A stretch of 64,000 bases of DNA from Synaphobranchus kaupii. Lineage: Eukaryota > Chordata > Actinopteri > Anguilliformes > Synaphobranchidae. Below are positions 1-12,272 of the stretch, one piece after another. Position 1 is the stretch's first letter. Every line of letters starts with the position of its first letter. Made by a program: the position numbers and the translations under genes. The stretch is from assembly GCA_029718625.1 (NCBI GenBank), contig CM056387.1, positions 33,612,105-33,676,104 of the forward strand. The letters are read 5' to 3'. Below the pieces are notes generated by a model. The model had not been told where the DNA came from, ran no database searches, and worked only from the letters and a program-made list of their open reading frames with translations.

Positions 1-2293
1 TAGAGACTCTTCCTGTGGTAAAAAAAAGGAACTTAAACACACTAATTCTACAAAACTGAAGTCAAAACCCATGAACAATCTAGGCTTCCAAAGCCCTGAA
101 TTTGATTTGAGCTTTCTTCCCCTAAATAAGGGGATAACGTTCTCCACCTAATTTCAGGCCCAGGGGCTGTCGCTGCAACACATTCAGTATTAAATTCTCG
201 GAGCAGGAGCAGACCGAGAAACGCGTTTGCCAACAGTGTCAACCCGAGCACAAATGTTTATTTAAAAATTATGTTCGAATGTTGATTATATCCCCTTTAT
301 TTTTCTACCCCTGACTTGGGGAGTCTGTCTGTCCGTCGCGTATTCCTTTGAAACGAACGCCAACTCTCCACTCAGAATGGACCCCATGTTGGGAGAGTGT
401 CAGCTTTAAGCAAATAGTGATAAGGGAATCGGCGCAGCCCCGTCCAACCAAAATAAGTTAGTCTGAGGCGTACTTTATTTAAAAAATAAAAAAAACTTGG
501 ATATTGAATATCTCACCTACTAGTAGGAAAAATTCAACTGTTAACAATATCTGATCTGTTATTTTTCCCTTCCATTCCTGCAGGTTTTTTGGAAATTCAA
601 GTTTGGCTTTAATTACCTTTAAAGAGGATTATGTTTCATGGGTAATGAAACAGTCTTCGACCTCTTCCAATAAAACGCTCCATTTTTCTCTGGCTCGAAG
701 GACTATTACCACGTCTGCTGGCACCGCTGAAGGTTTTGACTAAACGGCAGTCTGTACAACCTGGCTCTGAAACTCGATCTCTGGCCAGGCTTCCCAGCGG
801 TGAATTGCATTGTGGGCCAAAAGAACCTATCGAACGCAGAAACACTGGACGCTGATACAATTGTCAGATTCAAAGTGGGGAAATGCTTGATTTTTAAGCG
901 CGCTTATCAACCTGGTCATTTTTTTTAATTTTGACGTACTGTATGACATTGGATTCCAATGCGTGTCAGTGTATGGCAACGCACTGTGGAATAAGAGTCG
1001 ACGTGCCGACGTCAGAGAGAAAGTTTGCCGTTCCAGCTAGGGCCGGGGGGGGGGGCTTCACCGCCGGCCGTTTCGCGGTTTAATACGCTTCTCCGTCTTT
1101 CTGCTGGAGAAGAAAGGCAGCTAGCAAGCGTTTCATTGCGCCGTGCCCGTGTTTGTTTTGTTCTGCGAGCCCGAAGCGGATTTTTTGCGATGCCACCTCT
1201 CGACTTTTAAGAGCCTCTTCCGCTGTCTACACCACGTTTGACAAAAGCCAAAATCAACACTCGCAATAAAACCCAGTTGTTTCCTTTTCTGACTGCGCCA
1301 ACGCAATGCTAAAAAAATCAATGCTTCTTATCCAAAGCCCCACAGCCGATCCTCAAAAGCCCTCTACCTGGATGTTCGGCCCGTTGCCTTGGTAACACAA
1401 GGTAGGGACCCTATCCCTTAATCGCTAACCCCGAACCCATAACACACTACATGAGTATTTGCAGTTAATGTGCATTTTTAAATTGTGAGTTTTTTAGGGC
1501 AAACCCCAGCTGCTGACATTAGCTAATAATTATTTGCATGATTCTGGACATTTGCATTTACGGAGAGCAGGCTGCCTTTGGAAGAAAGGCCTCTGTGACT
1601 TCTGTGCCAGGAGTTCTCATAATAAAAAAATAAATGGCTTATAATCTTAGTTTTTCCCTGATACTGATGCATTGCAAACACACATTCAACATTTAACAAA
1701 GTTGTGGCTGGAGAGACAAAGAGTGTCATTCTGTTCCTGGAAGCCCAAATGCATGATGGGATTTGAACAGAACAGAAGGCAAATCTTCCAACATCTTTCA
1801 GGATCACTGAGGCCAAGTTGCACTTCAGGGCTAAATCATTTTCCCTTGAGCAAAATGCAAAAGGTTTCATTATTTTTTTAGGGGACAGTGTGTGCGCGAG
1901 GTGAAAAAAGGTACTGTGACGTATTGAAAAGCAGTTGCCATGGCGACCCCATAGCGTGAGGTTTTTGCGGCCTGCCATTTCCAAGAAGACCTGCCCTCAC
2001 ATACGGACAGCCTGTTATCTGTAACCTTCGCAGGAGGATTTCAGAACTCACAGCAAGGACTCCGGGACACTGATAAGAAAATCTCCTTGTGTAAGATGGA
2101 ATAATTAGTACATTTGAGTTTGGGCTGCTGCTAGGGTCATTTTTCTTTTTCTAAATAAAACAAATCATCTTTCAGAGAAAAGCAAGGCTGTACGCAACAC
2201 CAAATCGCTTAAGTCGCCCTTAAACCGCTCTCTGGAACTGCAAGGTTTTTTCTCAGGGAAAAATAAAGGGAGGTAACAAGTCAGCTCCCAAGT
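1..2293. other. non-coding DNA, no gene seen
   Basis: No open frame here resembles a known protein; the longest (153 codons, minus strand, 1523-1984) has no recognisable motif and ordinary base composition. The first 900 bases are AT-rich. There is a short run of G near 1044-1053. No repeat family was recognised in this stretch. A candidate regulatory block inside it is listed separately. Confidence 0.7.
1500..1900. promoter_or_regulatory. candidate conserved non-coding block
   Basis: The stretch is high-complexity, free of simple repeats, and contains homeodomain-like (GCTAATAATTATTTGCAT) and octamer-like (TATTTGCAT) words close together, plus an AATGCATGATGGGATTT word resembling half of a ZNF143-type site. 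This is the texture of vertebrate developmental enhancers, but I have no alignment, so conservation is purely inferred. It could be ordinary unique DNA. Confidence 0.2.
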
Positions 2294-2444
2294 CAGTCTA
2301 CGTACACTGTACACTGCGCGCAGTCTACTTACAGACACTGTACACTGCGCGCAGTCTACGTACAGACACTGTACACTGCGCGCAGTCTACGTACAGACAC
2401 TGTACACTGCGCGCAGTCTACGTACAGACACTGCACACTGCCCG
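2294..2444. repeat. 31-bp tandem repeat, about 5 copies
   Basis: Units start at 2294, 2321, 2352, 2383 and 2414. The spacing is 31 bases except for the first unit, which has lost four bases. Each unit carries GTAC words and GCGCGC beside TGTACA, so it is rich in short palindromes. The third and fourth units look identical; the last has TGCACACTGCCCG in place of TGTACACTGCGCG. Near identity points to recent expansion. Confidence 0.93.
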
Positions 2445-4693
2445 TGCTTCTGAGGTGACGTCAAGAGTTCATAAATTGGCAGCGAGGCTAAAGTTCAGGT
2501 GCGCTCTTCAAACCGAAAGGTTTTCCCCCCCGAGTTCCTCCCGGTTTGTTAGTGTGACCTAATAAACGTTATATGAGAAAGTGCGCTGAGAGGGCATTGT
2601 GAGGTTATAGGATTCAGCGAAAGGACGTCGCCGTGCAGAGAGATACAGCACGCGAGCGTATAGCTTGCGGTAAAGCAGGATGTAACAACGTGACATTGCG
2701 GCATGACATAAAAGAGGAAAAGGCAGAATGCGTTGCTATAGAATGTCATGAACGCGACATTAGAGGGTCAAAGGTCACAGGCGAATGAATGAGGAGGTGA
2801 AAAAGTGTCACCGAAGTTTGGAGTCAGAAGGGATGAGACGGGGTGTAGGGGGATGTGACGAGAGGAGGGGTGGGCAGTTGGGGGATGTGACGGATGTGTA
2901 GGGTCAGTACGAAGAGCGCACGCGGCCCCTCGATCGGGTTCGGGGTACCCGAAGGAGCCCTGGAACGCGCGTGCAGTCCGGGGACCCGCCGAGGGTCCTG
3001 CGGCAGGACCCGTGGGGGCCAGAGGGGCGATCCCTCAGACCCGACACACAGTCATCCTTTCACCCGACTCTGTTTACACTAAGAGTAAGTTATCCCAAAC
3101 GCACCCCCTGCCCACACCCCTGTCCCCTTCATTACCAGCCTGAGCCACACCGACCACAGCGTAATAAAAACCTGACTCCCTAAAAATTCACTTCCAAGGT
3201 TCAGACTTTTTTGGGGGGGGGGAAAGGAGAGCACCCTGTCCCAACCTGGAACTCATTAGCATGTGGACAGAGGAGAATGTGAGAGGTTACTGTACTCTAG
3301 CCAGTCCCACCGGGTGTGCACTGTTAGCTACATTTTGACTCCGATACCATCAAACCTCCCCCAGTGGACATGAATGGCATCGATTACAGCTCAGCTTATG
3401 AGCTTATTGTATTGAGTCTGACCTTGTGCAGTAAAAAAAAAATATATAAACATATACATAATTCTTGAGTCATGATATGTTGATTTATGCCCGGGTCTAA
3501 TCTACCTAATCTATAATAGTGGAGGCCTGCCGTGCGGAAGCTGGTCTCATGCAACATTCCGGAGGAACCCCATTGTGACCTCACAAAGAACCCGGGACAA
3601 AATAACACGAGCGCGGAACTCTGCCCTCCGTAGATTCTGTTCGCTGTCGTTTTGGGTTCATTTACCAGCGTTCATGGTGGTTATGGTGCGATCTCCTGCA
3701 ATTTCCCAAAATTTTAAGGTCTGGCTTCTTTCCAGCTGACACTGCTTGGAAGACGTTTCCTCGCCTGTCCGCACCTGGCTGTTAACGGTGAAGCCGCCGA
3801 GCAGCAACGTGCAACCAATTTAACAACATTTAACCGAATACGCTGTGTGAAGCGCACACATAATAAAAGGATATTTTTAAAAATCTGTCAAGGTGACGAA
3901 ATAAGCTAATATGCTAATAGGCAAAGAGCGAAAGATGTGGCATTGTAGTAAAAAAGGGGAAAGTTTATTTAATTTAAATAAATTATTATTATACAGTTGC
4001 CTAATGAAAAAAGGAAAATTTGTTTCCATTTTTACAGTTCTATTAGATTAAAGCACTGGATTATATATCAGTGGAAAAATGAATAGGACACACAATAAAT
4101 AGCTGACATACATTACATTGGATGTGTAATTGCACATCCTGCGGGTGGTTCTGACATTATGCACTTAACTTGAATATGCATATACTAACAGGAGTATGTA
4201 AAGCAAGTGGGATTAGATAGGCCCATTCCTTGTGCTTTTATATTTTACAGTTGTGAAAATTATAGGCTGTGAGTTGCCCTAGTTTAAGAGGAATAAGCAA
4301 ATAAATTGTGTACTGCAATCTTTTTTTTTTTGAGTGGCAAAGCTTGCTCAAATGAGAATGCTCAAATGACTGTCAAATTGTAATGCAAAAATGTTTCAAA
4401 CTATGTAATGACACAATGTTACAATCATTCATGATTATGAAACACTTTTAACAATAGTATTACAATAGTTTTCAGCCTCAAGACCCACCTCTGCATGCGC
4501 CTTTAAACTGGATCTGTTTGAAAGTTCTATTGAGCCGAAGGGAATAGATTGACTCCAATCCACAGAAGGCATGCAATACAGGGGCGGACTACTGAGATTA
4601 CATGAGGACCAACAACCAGAACCCCCCTCCCCCCAAAAAATAATAAAATTAATGAAATAAATAAAAACTTAGCAGGAGCACCATAGGAGAATA
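2445..4693. other. non-coding DNA, no gene seen
   Basis: Left half (2445-3200) is GC-rich and contains the CpG patch listed separately. Right half, especially 3840-4480, is strongly AT-rich with homopolymer runs (T run at 4321-4331). Open frames are short and have no recognisable domain. Confidence 0.65.
2905..3030. promoter_or_regulatory. small CpG-rich patch
   Basis: A dense run of CG dinucleotides (CGCACGCGGCCCC, GATCGGGTTCGGGG, AACGCGCG) contrasts with the CpG-poor surroundings. A short perfect inverted repeat (GGGTCCTGC / GCAGGACCC, arms 2993-3001 and 3003-3011) lies inside it. Too short to call a promoter; no TATA or initiator context is convincing. Confidence 0.2.
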
Positions 4694-4812
4694 GTAATCG
4701 AAGATCCATCAGGACTATAGGCGCATGTTTACTGTGAAGTGCGTAATCAAAGATCCATCAGGACTATAGGCGCATGTTTACTGTGAAGTGCGTAATCAAA
4801 GATCCATCAGGA
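4694..4812. repeat. 49-bp tandem repeat, 2.4 copies
   Basis: Units begin at 4694, 4743 and 4792. The word GATCCATCAGGA recurs at exactly 49-base spacing (4703, 4752, 4801). The first and second units differ at very few bases (ATCGAAG against ATCAAAG), so the duplication is recent. The third copy breaks off after 21 bases. Confidence 0.95.
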
Positions 4813-6558
4813 GTGAATGGAGAGGAAGGCCGATAGAACACATTATGAACACGAATACAAAGCCTGTACGATTCTACATGCTGTGAAAGTCGTGCATCGT
4901 ATGCGCCTCACTGCACCTGCTAGGAAACGGATATCCTTCAGGTGACAGGGTATTCCAAGAGCTAAACAGTCACTAAACAGTCAATTATTGTAATTCCTGT
5001 GTTATGGTCCCCGTATTACCATAACGGTGAGACGTTCCTGCGATGAAGCCTTCAGTTAATATACAATAGACGGATTGCATTTTTTCTATTGGAAGTGTTA
5101 AGAATCGGCCAAAAAAAACTGTTTTTGTAACTTATCTTTGGCAATTCTGTGACCCATTTCAATCAGTGAGGGGAGGTTGAACCCCATAATGGGCGGAGCT
5201 ACTATGCATAGCCAATCAAATGAATCAGTTTTTTTTTTTTTAACTCATCGAAAAAAAACAATGTGCGGATGATACAAATCAGGGAGACTCAGACCTCCGC
5301 GGGGGCCGCGGTCGCGCTACGGGTCACTCGCATTTCTTTTGCTCTTCCTTCTGAATCCCCCCCCCTACCCACGCACATTGAATCAGTCACCGGGGAAACC
5401 ACTGCAAGGGGATCATTTACATCTTTACGAAAGCGGGGAGTCTCGCCTAGCTCCCTGAAGCCCGAGCGGAGATAAATCGAGGTAATGGCCGAGAGCCCCA
5501 AAAACGTCACGGCGCCCTGTGAGATGAGCCCCAGCGGTACCCTGCGACCCCCCCACGCCCTCCCCAGTTTGGGAAACAAGGACAGATCACGGCTGCTACT
5601 TCAGGGGCGGTCTACAACGTGGTTCACATGGAAACAGGGAGATCGGGGGCATTAAATCTGCCTGGACGTGAGAAGTGACCCCTTTATCTTTCAAGCCTGA
5701 GCTATCTTTCAACCCCCCCCCCCCCCCCCCACGCCCCAAAAAGATTTCCAAACATCGAAATGTTTGCTTTGGTCACCCAAAGCAACAATGTCAAAGTTGG
5801 CCGAGAACTTGACAAACGCACTGCGTATAGGTGAAAAAGCTTTTTTTTTTAAAAACATTGGATTGTCATGGTCGACAGAAATTTGCTCATCCAATGAACA
5901 CATTTGGTTGCAATGACCCATGTGTGATGACAAGCAGAGGCCTATGGGGTGGACCTGTGAGGCAGTGAACTGTTCTGATTGGCCGTAACAACCATCTGCA
6001 CGTCTGCCCGCCAAAGTTGGCACTGGCATGGTACAGGTTCGATAGCAGACTGCAAGGCCCATCCATGTACCGGGACAGTGTCTAAACGGGACGGGTCACC
6101 TTGGAGCCTCGTAAAATACATCTTCAGCGAGTATCTCTGGGAAAGAAAGGACTCTCGTTTCATTCGTTTTAGGAGGAAGGAGGAAACTCACAGTACCTAC
6201 ACACAGAGAAGCGGCAAAGTTCTCTTCACAGTTATTCTTTCTGAAGGAGAGTCGATTCCCTCATTTACGCCTCTCCTGAGCGGCCCGAGGCTATGTTATT
6301 AGTTTAAATACAGGGCTGTTTTCACAGACCGGCTATCTCAGGGCAAAGCTAACACTGGAATCCTGGGACAGTGTGCACACTTGAGGAGTCTCAGGACAAC
6401 AGTATTTTCTTCCCACAGAAAAGTCTCCAATCGCTTAATGATACAAACCAGATTGCAGATATATTTCTCATGAGCTTTCCTGAGTGAGAGGTTTGTCCAT
6501 GGGAAAGACTTTAGTGCAGAAAGACTGCTTTTAATAGAGACGATTAAAGCGCAACATT
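4813..6558. other. non-coding DNA with a C run, no gene seen
   Basis: A 56-codon ATG frame at 5485 (MAESPKNVTAPCEMSPSGTL...) is in a GC-rich patch but matches nothing I recognise. Around 5187-5215 a GGGCGGAGC box and a CCAAT word lie within 25 bases, which is weak promoter-like context. An 18-base C run sits at 5713-5730. The remainder is unique sequence. Confidence 0.55.
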
Positions 6559-6700
6559 GATTTTAGAGCCACGAATATGGATTGCCTGTTTAGCGTGGAT
6601 TTTTTAATATCTACAAATCACAACAGCCTGGCAGTCAGATTGCTGTTAAAAAGTGTTAATTTGATTTCATCAGAATTTTCACAATATATGTCGAGATGGA
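6559..6700. promoter_or_regulatory. candidate conserved non-coding block
   Basis: High-complexity AT-leaning stretch with several homeodomain or forkhead-like words (TTGATTTTAG, AAATCACAACAGCC, GTTAATTTGATTTCATC), ending at the GA microsatellite. Inference from texture only; no comparison was possible. Confidence 0.15.
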
Positions 6701-6711
6701 GAGAGAGTGAG

Positions 6712-6718
<7 letters not shown>

Positions 6719-6743
<25 letters not shown>

Positions 6744-6744
6744 C
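6719..6744 (+). repeat. (GA)n microsatellite
   Basis: About 13 uninterrupted GA units, preceded by mixed GA/GT units from 6696. Confidence 0.95.
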
Positions 6745-7254
6745 GCAAAATGAAAGAAGTGTCAAGAGGTCAGGCCTCCCCCCCTTGTTAATTTATAGAG
6801 TGGATCTGTTTTTTGTTTTTCTAACACCTTGATAATTAAGGCTTATAAATTAGCCTGTGCCTGTGCAGGTGACGGTTTAAGCTCTGGGGGCGCGGGTGAG
6901 GTGGTGTTTCAATGGCGGCGGACGTATTTACGACCCGGCGTTCAGCAGAGTGCCTCCCCCCGTTCCTCCGCTGACTTTATCAGTGATGAAAGGGATGTCA
7001 CGGCCGGGAAGGGCGAGATTTGTTTAAGAAATCGTCTCTCTGGACGGCGGAATGTGAAGAATCCACAGGAAAGGAGAGAAAACACAGTTCTTTTTTTTAA
7101 GTGTGGCGCAATACATAAATCCCAAGAAAATAAACAAGACGACAGAGATGGAGCTCTGTTTTTCTTGAGCAGGCCCACCTCGAGTTAATTTTTGTCAGTT
7201 TCGGTCATGCATTTAGGTTTTCCATGCAAGGTGATCGCGGCGCGTTTTATTTAC

Positions 7255-7286
7255 CCGGGCGGGGCGGGGCAGGAAGGGGCGTGGCG
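7255..7286 (+). promoter_or_regulatory. GC-box cluster
   Basis: Three overlapping Sp/KLF-type words occur in about 30 bases: GGGCGGGGCGGGGC, GGGGCGTGGC and flanking GGGC. The patch continues CpG-rich on either side (7231-7245 and 7405-7460). It could be a CpG-island promoter of an unseen transcript or an enhancer. The open frame after a possible acceptor at 7390 is unrecognised. Confidence 0.35.
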
Positions 7287-7679
7287 TGTCGCTGCTCAGG
7301 AGGCCAGCTGGGATTGTGTAACTCTGCAGGTGTGCTGAGTTTTCTCCTGTAACACACTCTCCGTCGCTCACTCCTGCTCTCGTCTCTCCAGTCCTTCCAC
7401 ATCAAGGTCTACCCTCGAGTCTTCCGACCGCCCGTCCCGTCCCGTTCCGCGCGCCATCCTCCGCCACTGGGTTCAGACTTAAAATAAACAGGGCTTTCAG
7501 AGGCTGGGCTACGATACTAACCTCTGACCTCTGTGGTTATTGGTCTGAAGGAGGGTGGGAGGGTGGAATCACCAGGTGACGCCCCGCTATGAGGCCTAAA
7601 GGATCGTTTTGAAGGAGGGGCCGGTCGGTAAAACACTTGGGAGTGGATGTGGGGGATGGGCACTGGTAGGTCTTTGTCC

Positions 7680-7712
7680 AGGTCATGACCTCATGACCTC
7701 ATCCTGACCAGG
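7680..7712. promoter_or_regulatory. palindromic nuclear-receptor element with extra half-sites
   Basis: AGGTCATGACCT at 7680-7691 is two AGGTCA half-sites in inverted orientation with no spacer, the arrangement known as the palindromic thyroid/retinoid element. A further TGACCT follows at 7694-7699 and a CCTGACCA word at 7703-7710. Site presence is seen directly; binding and function are inferred. Confidence 0.45.
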
Positions 7713-9872
7713 GGTTAAAGGAAAACAGCTGTGGCAGGTGAGTGCAGTCTTTAAAAAAAAAAAAAAGAAAAAAAAAGTGAAATCTCAAAAATTTTAAAGT
7801 AATAATACTCTTAGAAAGAATTCCGTGCTCAATCTCTCAAAATCTTGCTGGTGGCATCTGAACAAATCGAGAGATTCAGGTCATTTGTGTGCACGTGTAC
7901 ACGTTTTAGCTTTTAAACCTGCACTCTTTTTTTTCACCACCGTTGCAGTAAAAAGAAATGCAACTGCTGTGGTCATGGAAAGGATGGGGTTTCTCCAACC
8001 ACACAATGAAGCCCCTCAACAAGAGCAGATTCTCACGTGATAGGTCCACATCGGACCAATCAAGTGCTTAGCATGACTCCAGATGATAGCACTGTCTGCA
8101 TCAAGGCTTTCTATATGAAGTAATGGATACACTTTTAATGTACGTAATATTTTATATTAGGAGGCTACTCTACTGGTTTTCCTCTTTTTAATAATCCTCT
8201 CATTTCTTCTTATTCTAAGGGGTTTCAAATCTGTGTGCATTCAAAAAAAAAACAAAAAAAAAAACACCTTCCAGGATTGAGCCAAAACAAATTGGAAGTA
8301 ATGAGGTTAAACTATTTCCTCTGCAAGACGGAGGGGTCCGGATTATTTGTCGTGGAATCGGGCGGCTTTGTCCAGTCGGGGGTACTCTCAGAAGCCCCTT
8401 TGTGGCCGTCGAACGTTCGCAAGAACCGCAAATTATCGTTGGAGCAGGGCAGGCCCCCTGCCCAGGCATAGGCACCAGCAAACAACCCACCCCCACCCCC
8501 CCCCCCCCCCCCCAATCCGTTCCTCTCCTGCCCTCATCCCCAAAAGGTGCAACTGTCCAAATAAACATGCGAACCTGCGGACAGGGAGGGGGGGGGGCGG
8601 TTGAAAGGAGTCTCATACAGACTCGGGTCCCACACCCCAAAAATGTCTGCTTCCCGGGATACTGCCCCAAAGCCAGCAATTAAGCCATTTCACCCTTTTA
8701 AAAATAAGAAATTTCCTGGCCTCGAATTAGCGTTATAAATACGTGCACTTTCCCGTTTTTTGCCCTCCATCTCTCAATTGCTTCCCTCCCTCTCACTCCG
8801 TCTCCCTCTCTCCCTTGTCCCATATCTTCTCGTAGCTTAATACAATATTTTCTCGGTAAATGGGCTGAGGGTTAAAGAAAGCTGAAATATGCCGCCGTTT
8901 GTTTTTCTTTCTGTCCGGCAGTCACGCTTATGTGCATATACAGTGCACCGTGAAAATATTATTTTATGGTTTTCCGTTATTTTTAGGCACTTTTTGGGGC
9001 TGCTTGCGGTCTGCACTAAAGCACACCTTGTTTCATGAAATCAGGTTTGTTTCACATATACAATTTATATATTGTAAAGCTAACTTGTAACAAATGATCT
9101 TCTATAAGTTCCAAGTTAATTTTGTTAAAGTGACCAAAGAAGAAGTACTTCATATACATACGCTCACTTTAGCCCGCTCAAATAAAGTATACAGGGTAGT
9201 TTACATTGACATCGACTTCAAAAGTAGGGCATCCAAACAAGGCAAAGTTTATTTAAAATTTGTAATTAATGGCTGTAAGGAAAGTGAATAAAATGATAAA
9301 CAGCCACACCTGGAATGCTGCATTCGACCTCTTTTCACTTGTAAACTATTACCAAGTGTAAAGAAAGATTCATTAGAGAAAAAGCAAGATTCATTAGAGA
9401 TGCCAATTTGTCAATGAAAGAAAGACGTAACCCAGCAGGAAATTTATGTTGTAACTATTAAAGCTACTTTTGCCAATCTTGGCAATAAATATTTCTCTCA
9501 CACAAACACACACAGAGCTAATTGAAATGCATTTTCAAAATGAATGTCTTATTCAGAGAATTCAAGAGGCCCTTCTATTGCACATAATTAGAAATAAATT
9601 AAATTCAAATTCAATACATACAGCAGAACACGGGTTAATTTCAATAGAACAAAAAAAAGTTCATTAATTAATGCAGTTTGATACAGTAGTACACTGAACA
9701 TACGTTACAATGAATTCTGAATAATTCATAATAATTATTTCATTAATATTCAAAATTAAACTGAGCAAGCTGTTGGAAGAAATGTATAGAAAATATCAGA
9801 CTGACATGGCGGCAATGACCATTAGTCTAGATCTACTGAATGTAATGCTAACAAAAAGTACAGCTTGTTAAA

Positions 9873-9910
9873 CACTCACTAACTCACTCACTCACTCACT
9901 CACTCACTCC
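9873..9910 (+). repeat. (ACTC)n microsatellite
   Basis: Tetranucleotide CACT/ACTC run, about nine units, with one early interruption (CACTAACTC). Confidence 0.9.
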
Positions 9911-10013
9911 AAACTCAACCTACTTTTATGACGTTTAAAGGTTTAGTTGAATGAGGTCGATTGAGATTTGTCAGCACAAATGTGTATGACTGCATTTAGG
10001 CCCTCACGATTTG

Positions 10014-10980
10014 TAATGAACAATATAAAAATCACACCCAGGTGGTGAAGTAAGCGGTGCAGGGTTTGAGCAATCATATTAAAAAATGCAATAGAAAATG
10101 TGTGTGTTGTTTACATGTACAAAAACAATGGCCTCTGGTTTGGTGATATTTTTATATTATGCTTATTAATTACTATACTTACAGACATTGCATTTAACAA
10201 ACATGTAAAAGAGAGATAGAAATATAGACAGTTAGTACTCTGATAACAAACAGGAAAGATTACAGTTATTACTTGAACAATATCAATGGAATTCCAAACT
10301 CAACAAGAGGGTGCATGGATTGTTGGGCCGTTCCATAACTGACTGGTAGATTTTGTCTTGATTTTGCTTCGGGGGGTTGCTACAGCGACTCACCTTGCTA
10401 GCAGGTGGAATGTTCAAAACTCCACTCTAGTGGCAGTTGGTAATTTAAATTTCAAACCCATTTTCTAACTTGTGATGACGACTAGTTTTTAAGATACACA
10501 AACATAATATGTATCAAAATGTTCATGTGTTTCCCAGGATTCCTACAGTGTAAATATCTAAGCTGTGACATTTTTAGTTTGTAAAATATTCAGTGTTGTT
10601 TGAAAACCATGCTCCCCATTCACACAAATGGTGGAATGTTCAAAACTCCACTCTAGCGGCAGCTGGTAATTTAAATTTCAAACCCATTTTCTAACTTGTG
10701 ACCACGACTACAGTTTTTAAGCTACACAAGACATATTATATACAGATGTGCATCTGGTTCCCAGGATTCCTACGGTGTGCATATCTAAGCTGTGACATGT
10801 ATTTTTTGAGATAGAGCTGTCTGAAGCTGGGCATGCTTTTCTCAAGCTACTATTGTATTGCCGGGCATGTGACATATAGGCGACTCCTGACTGGTTTAAA
10901 TCTCATGCTACGAACGGACGGACGGACGGACACACATGTCACGTATAGAAGCGGCTGCACCGCTTAAAAATTGTTCATTA
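10014..10980. mobile_element. dispersed repeat with inverted ends and internal duplication
   Basis: The ends carry the inverted words TAATGAACAAT (10014-10024) and ATTGTTCATTA (10970-10980), and just inside them AAGCGGTGCA (about 10052) and TGCACCGCTT (about 10956). Inside, a segment of about 167 bases is repeated directly with a 226-base offset (10404-10570 and 10630-10798), about 85 percent alike by eye. A GGAC tetranucleotide run occurs at 10914-10931. I read this as a non-autonomous mobile element, family not identified. No target duplication is clear. Confidence 0.5.
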
Positions 10981-12269
10981 AAATAACTAGTGGAGGACAT
11001 GTATTTATCTGTGTTCATTTTTTTAACATGTAACTGAATGATCTGGTTGCAAACAACAAAACAACATAAAACATGCTATCTTTACCCAGTTAGCAGCCGA
11101 TTCCAGTAATTACTTTATGAATTATGAAAAATTATTTCACCATGGCAATGTTACTTGGTAATGGCTATTTAATTTTTTTTTATAAATAAATAAAAACTTA
11201 AAAACATTTTTATATCTTCCATTTCATTGCTGACCATGTTGTTTTATAATAGTGCTATATTGTTATTACTGGGAAGAACTGAAATTTATTTGTTTTCTTG
11301 TCATCTTTTTAAGCAAGCATTATAGGAAATGCAACATGACGTTTTCCTTTCCAGAATGCTTCTATGGAATTCCTCTGTTCACTTTGATGCACAAAAAGTT
11401 TGGTCAATCTTGTATCAGTGAGCGGGGGGTGGCATTCCGACAGTACCTGACACATCCAATTCACACAGTGACCCTTTCTTGTGCTCCTTACCACGAGAAG
11501 CAGATATTTTGACAGAGCTGCCACCCTCCAATATGTTGCACACAACACTGCATGTGTACTAGACCAAATAAAATATATTCTAATGTTTCTACTGATATTT
11601 ATTTTAACAAATACAGTATCAGCTACTTAAAGACAACATTATCCTATCGCTGCACACTGAAACTGCATGCAGTCTCTACTATAATACTGTGAGATTATAG
11701 TTAATAATTAAGATAGAAGAGAATAGATTATCCAGCATTTTCCAAGTTGGCAGGATAATATCAATTTAATGAAAGGTTAAACCATGCAATACAGTAGAAA
11801 TTAGCTAAATAAATAGAGAAGGCTGTTTGGAAATGACATATAAATAATGGCAATATAATGTGAACATTAGTCAGTAGACACATACGTCATTCGTATTATT
11901 AAACTACCAAAACTGATTTAATGCTCATGTTGTGCAGGCAGCAGCCAGAGAGACATTCTGCCATATATTAGAGAAGCCAGGACCACTTTGAGCAAATCAG
12001 GCACATCTGAGACCGAACTGGGTGGGCGGAGTGGATTACCCCAATTGCTCCTCCCAAATAAAAAAAAATGTAGACTTTGGCTTGACTTTTAATGATTTTC
12101 CTTTCCCCAGTAAGTCTCAATGGTCCCAATATACACATCCCAGGGATTTTATAAACAGGCTTTATGCCCCAAATAAGTGGTCAGCAGAGATATACTGTCC
12201 AGTAACATGAGGCTCCGCTAGATTGCTGTTCAGGTTACATCAGTTTCTAGTGCTGCCGAACAAGGAGTC
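10981..12269. other. AT-rich non-coding DNA, no gene seen
   Basis: Low-GC unique sequence. Frames of up to 86 codons at 11252-11548 on both strands overlap each other and show no domain. No repeat family recognised. Confidence 0.65.
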
Positions 12270-12272
12270 ATA

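Larger units (their letters stand above)
6745..9872. other. non-coding DNA, no gene seen
   Basis: Contains GC-box and nuclear-receptor site candidates (listed separately), an A-rich run at 7752-7777, a C run at 8496-8513 and a pyrimidine-rich stretch at 8764-8830. Frames in 8215-8684 on both strands are driven by the C/G run and are not credible genes. Confidence 0.6.

Noticed and set aside
1523..1984. 153-codon minus-strand frame
   Set aside because: No recognisable motif, no splice or promoter support; more likely chance in non-coding DNA.
2294..2444. CRISPR-like array
   Set aside because: Repeats are directly adjacent with no unique spacers, and the genome is vertebrate.
5485..5655. 56-codon ATG frame MAESPKNVTAPCEMSPSG
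   Set aside because: Protein-like look, but short, unmatched and without clear splice context; kept only as a note.
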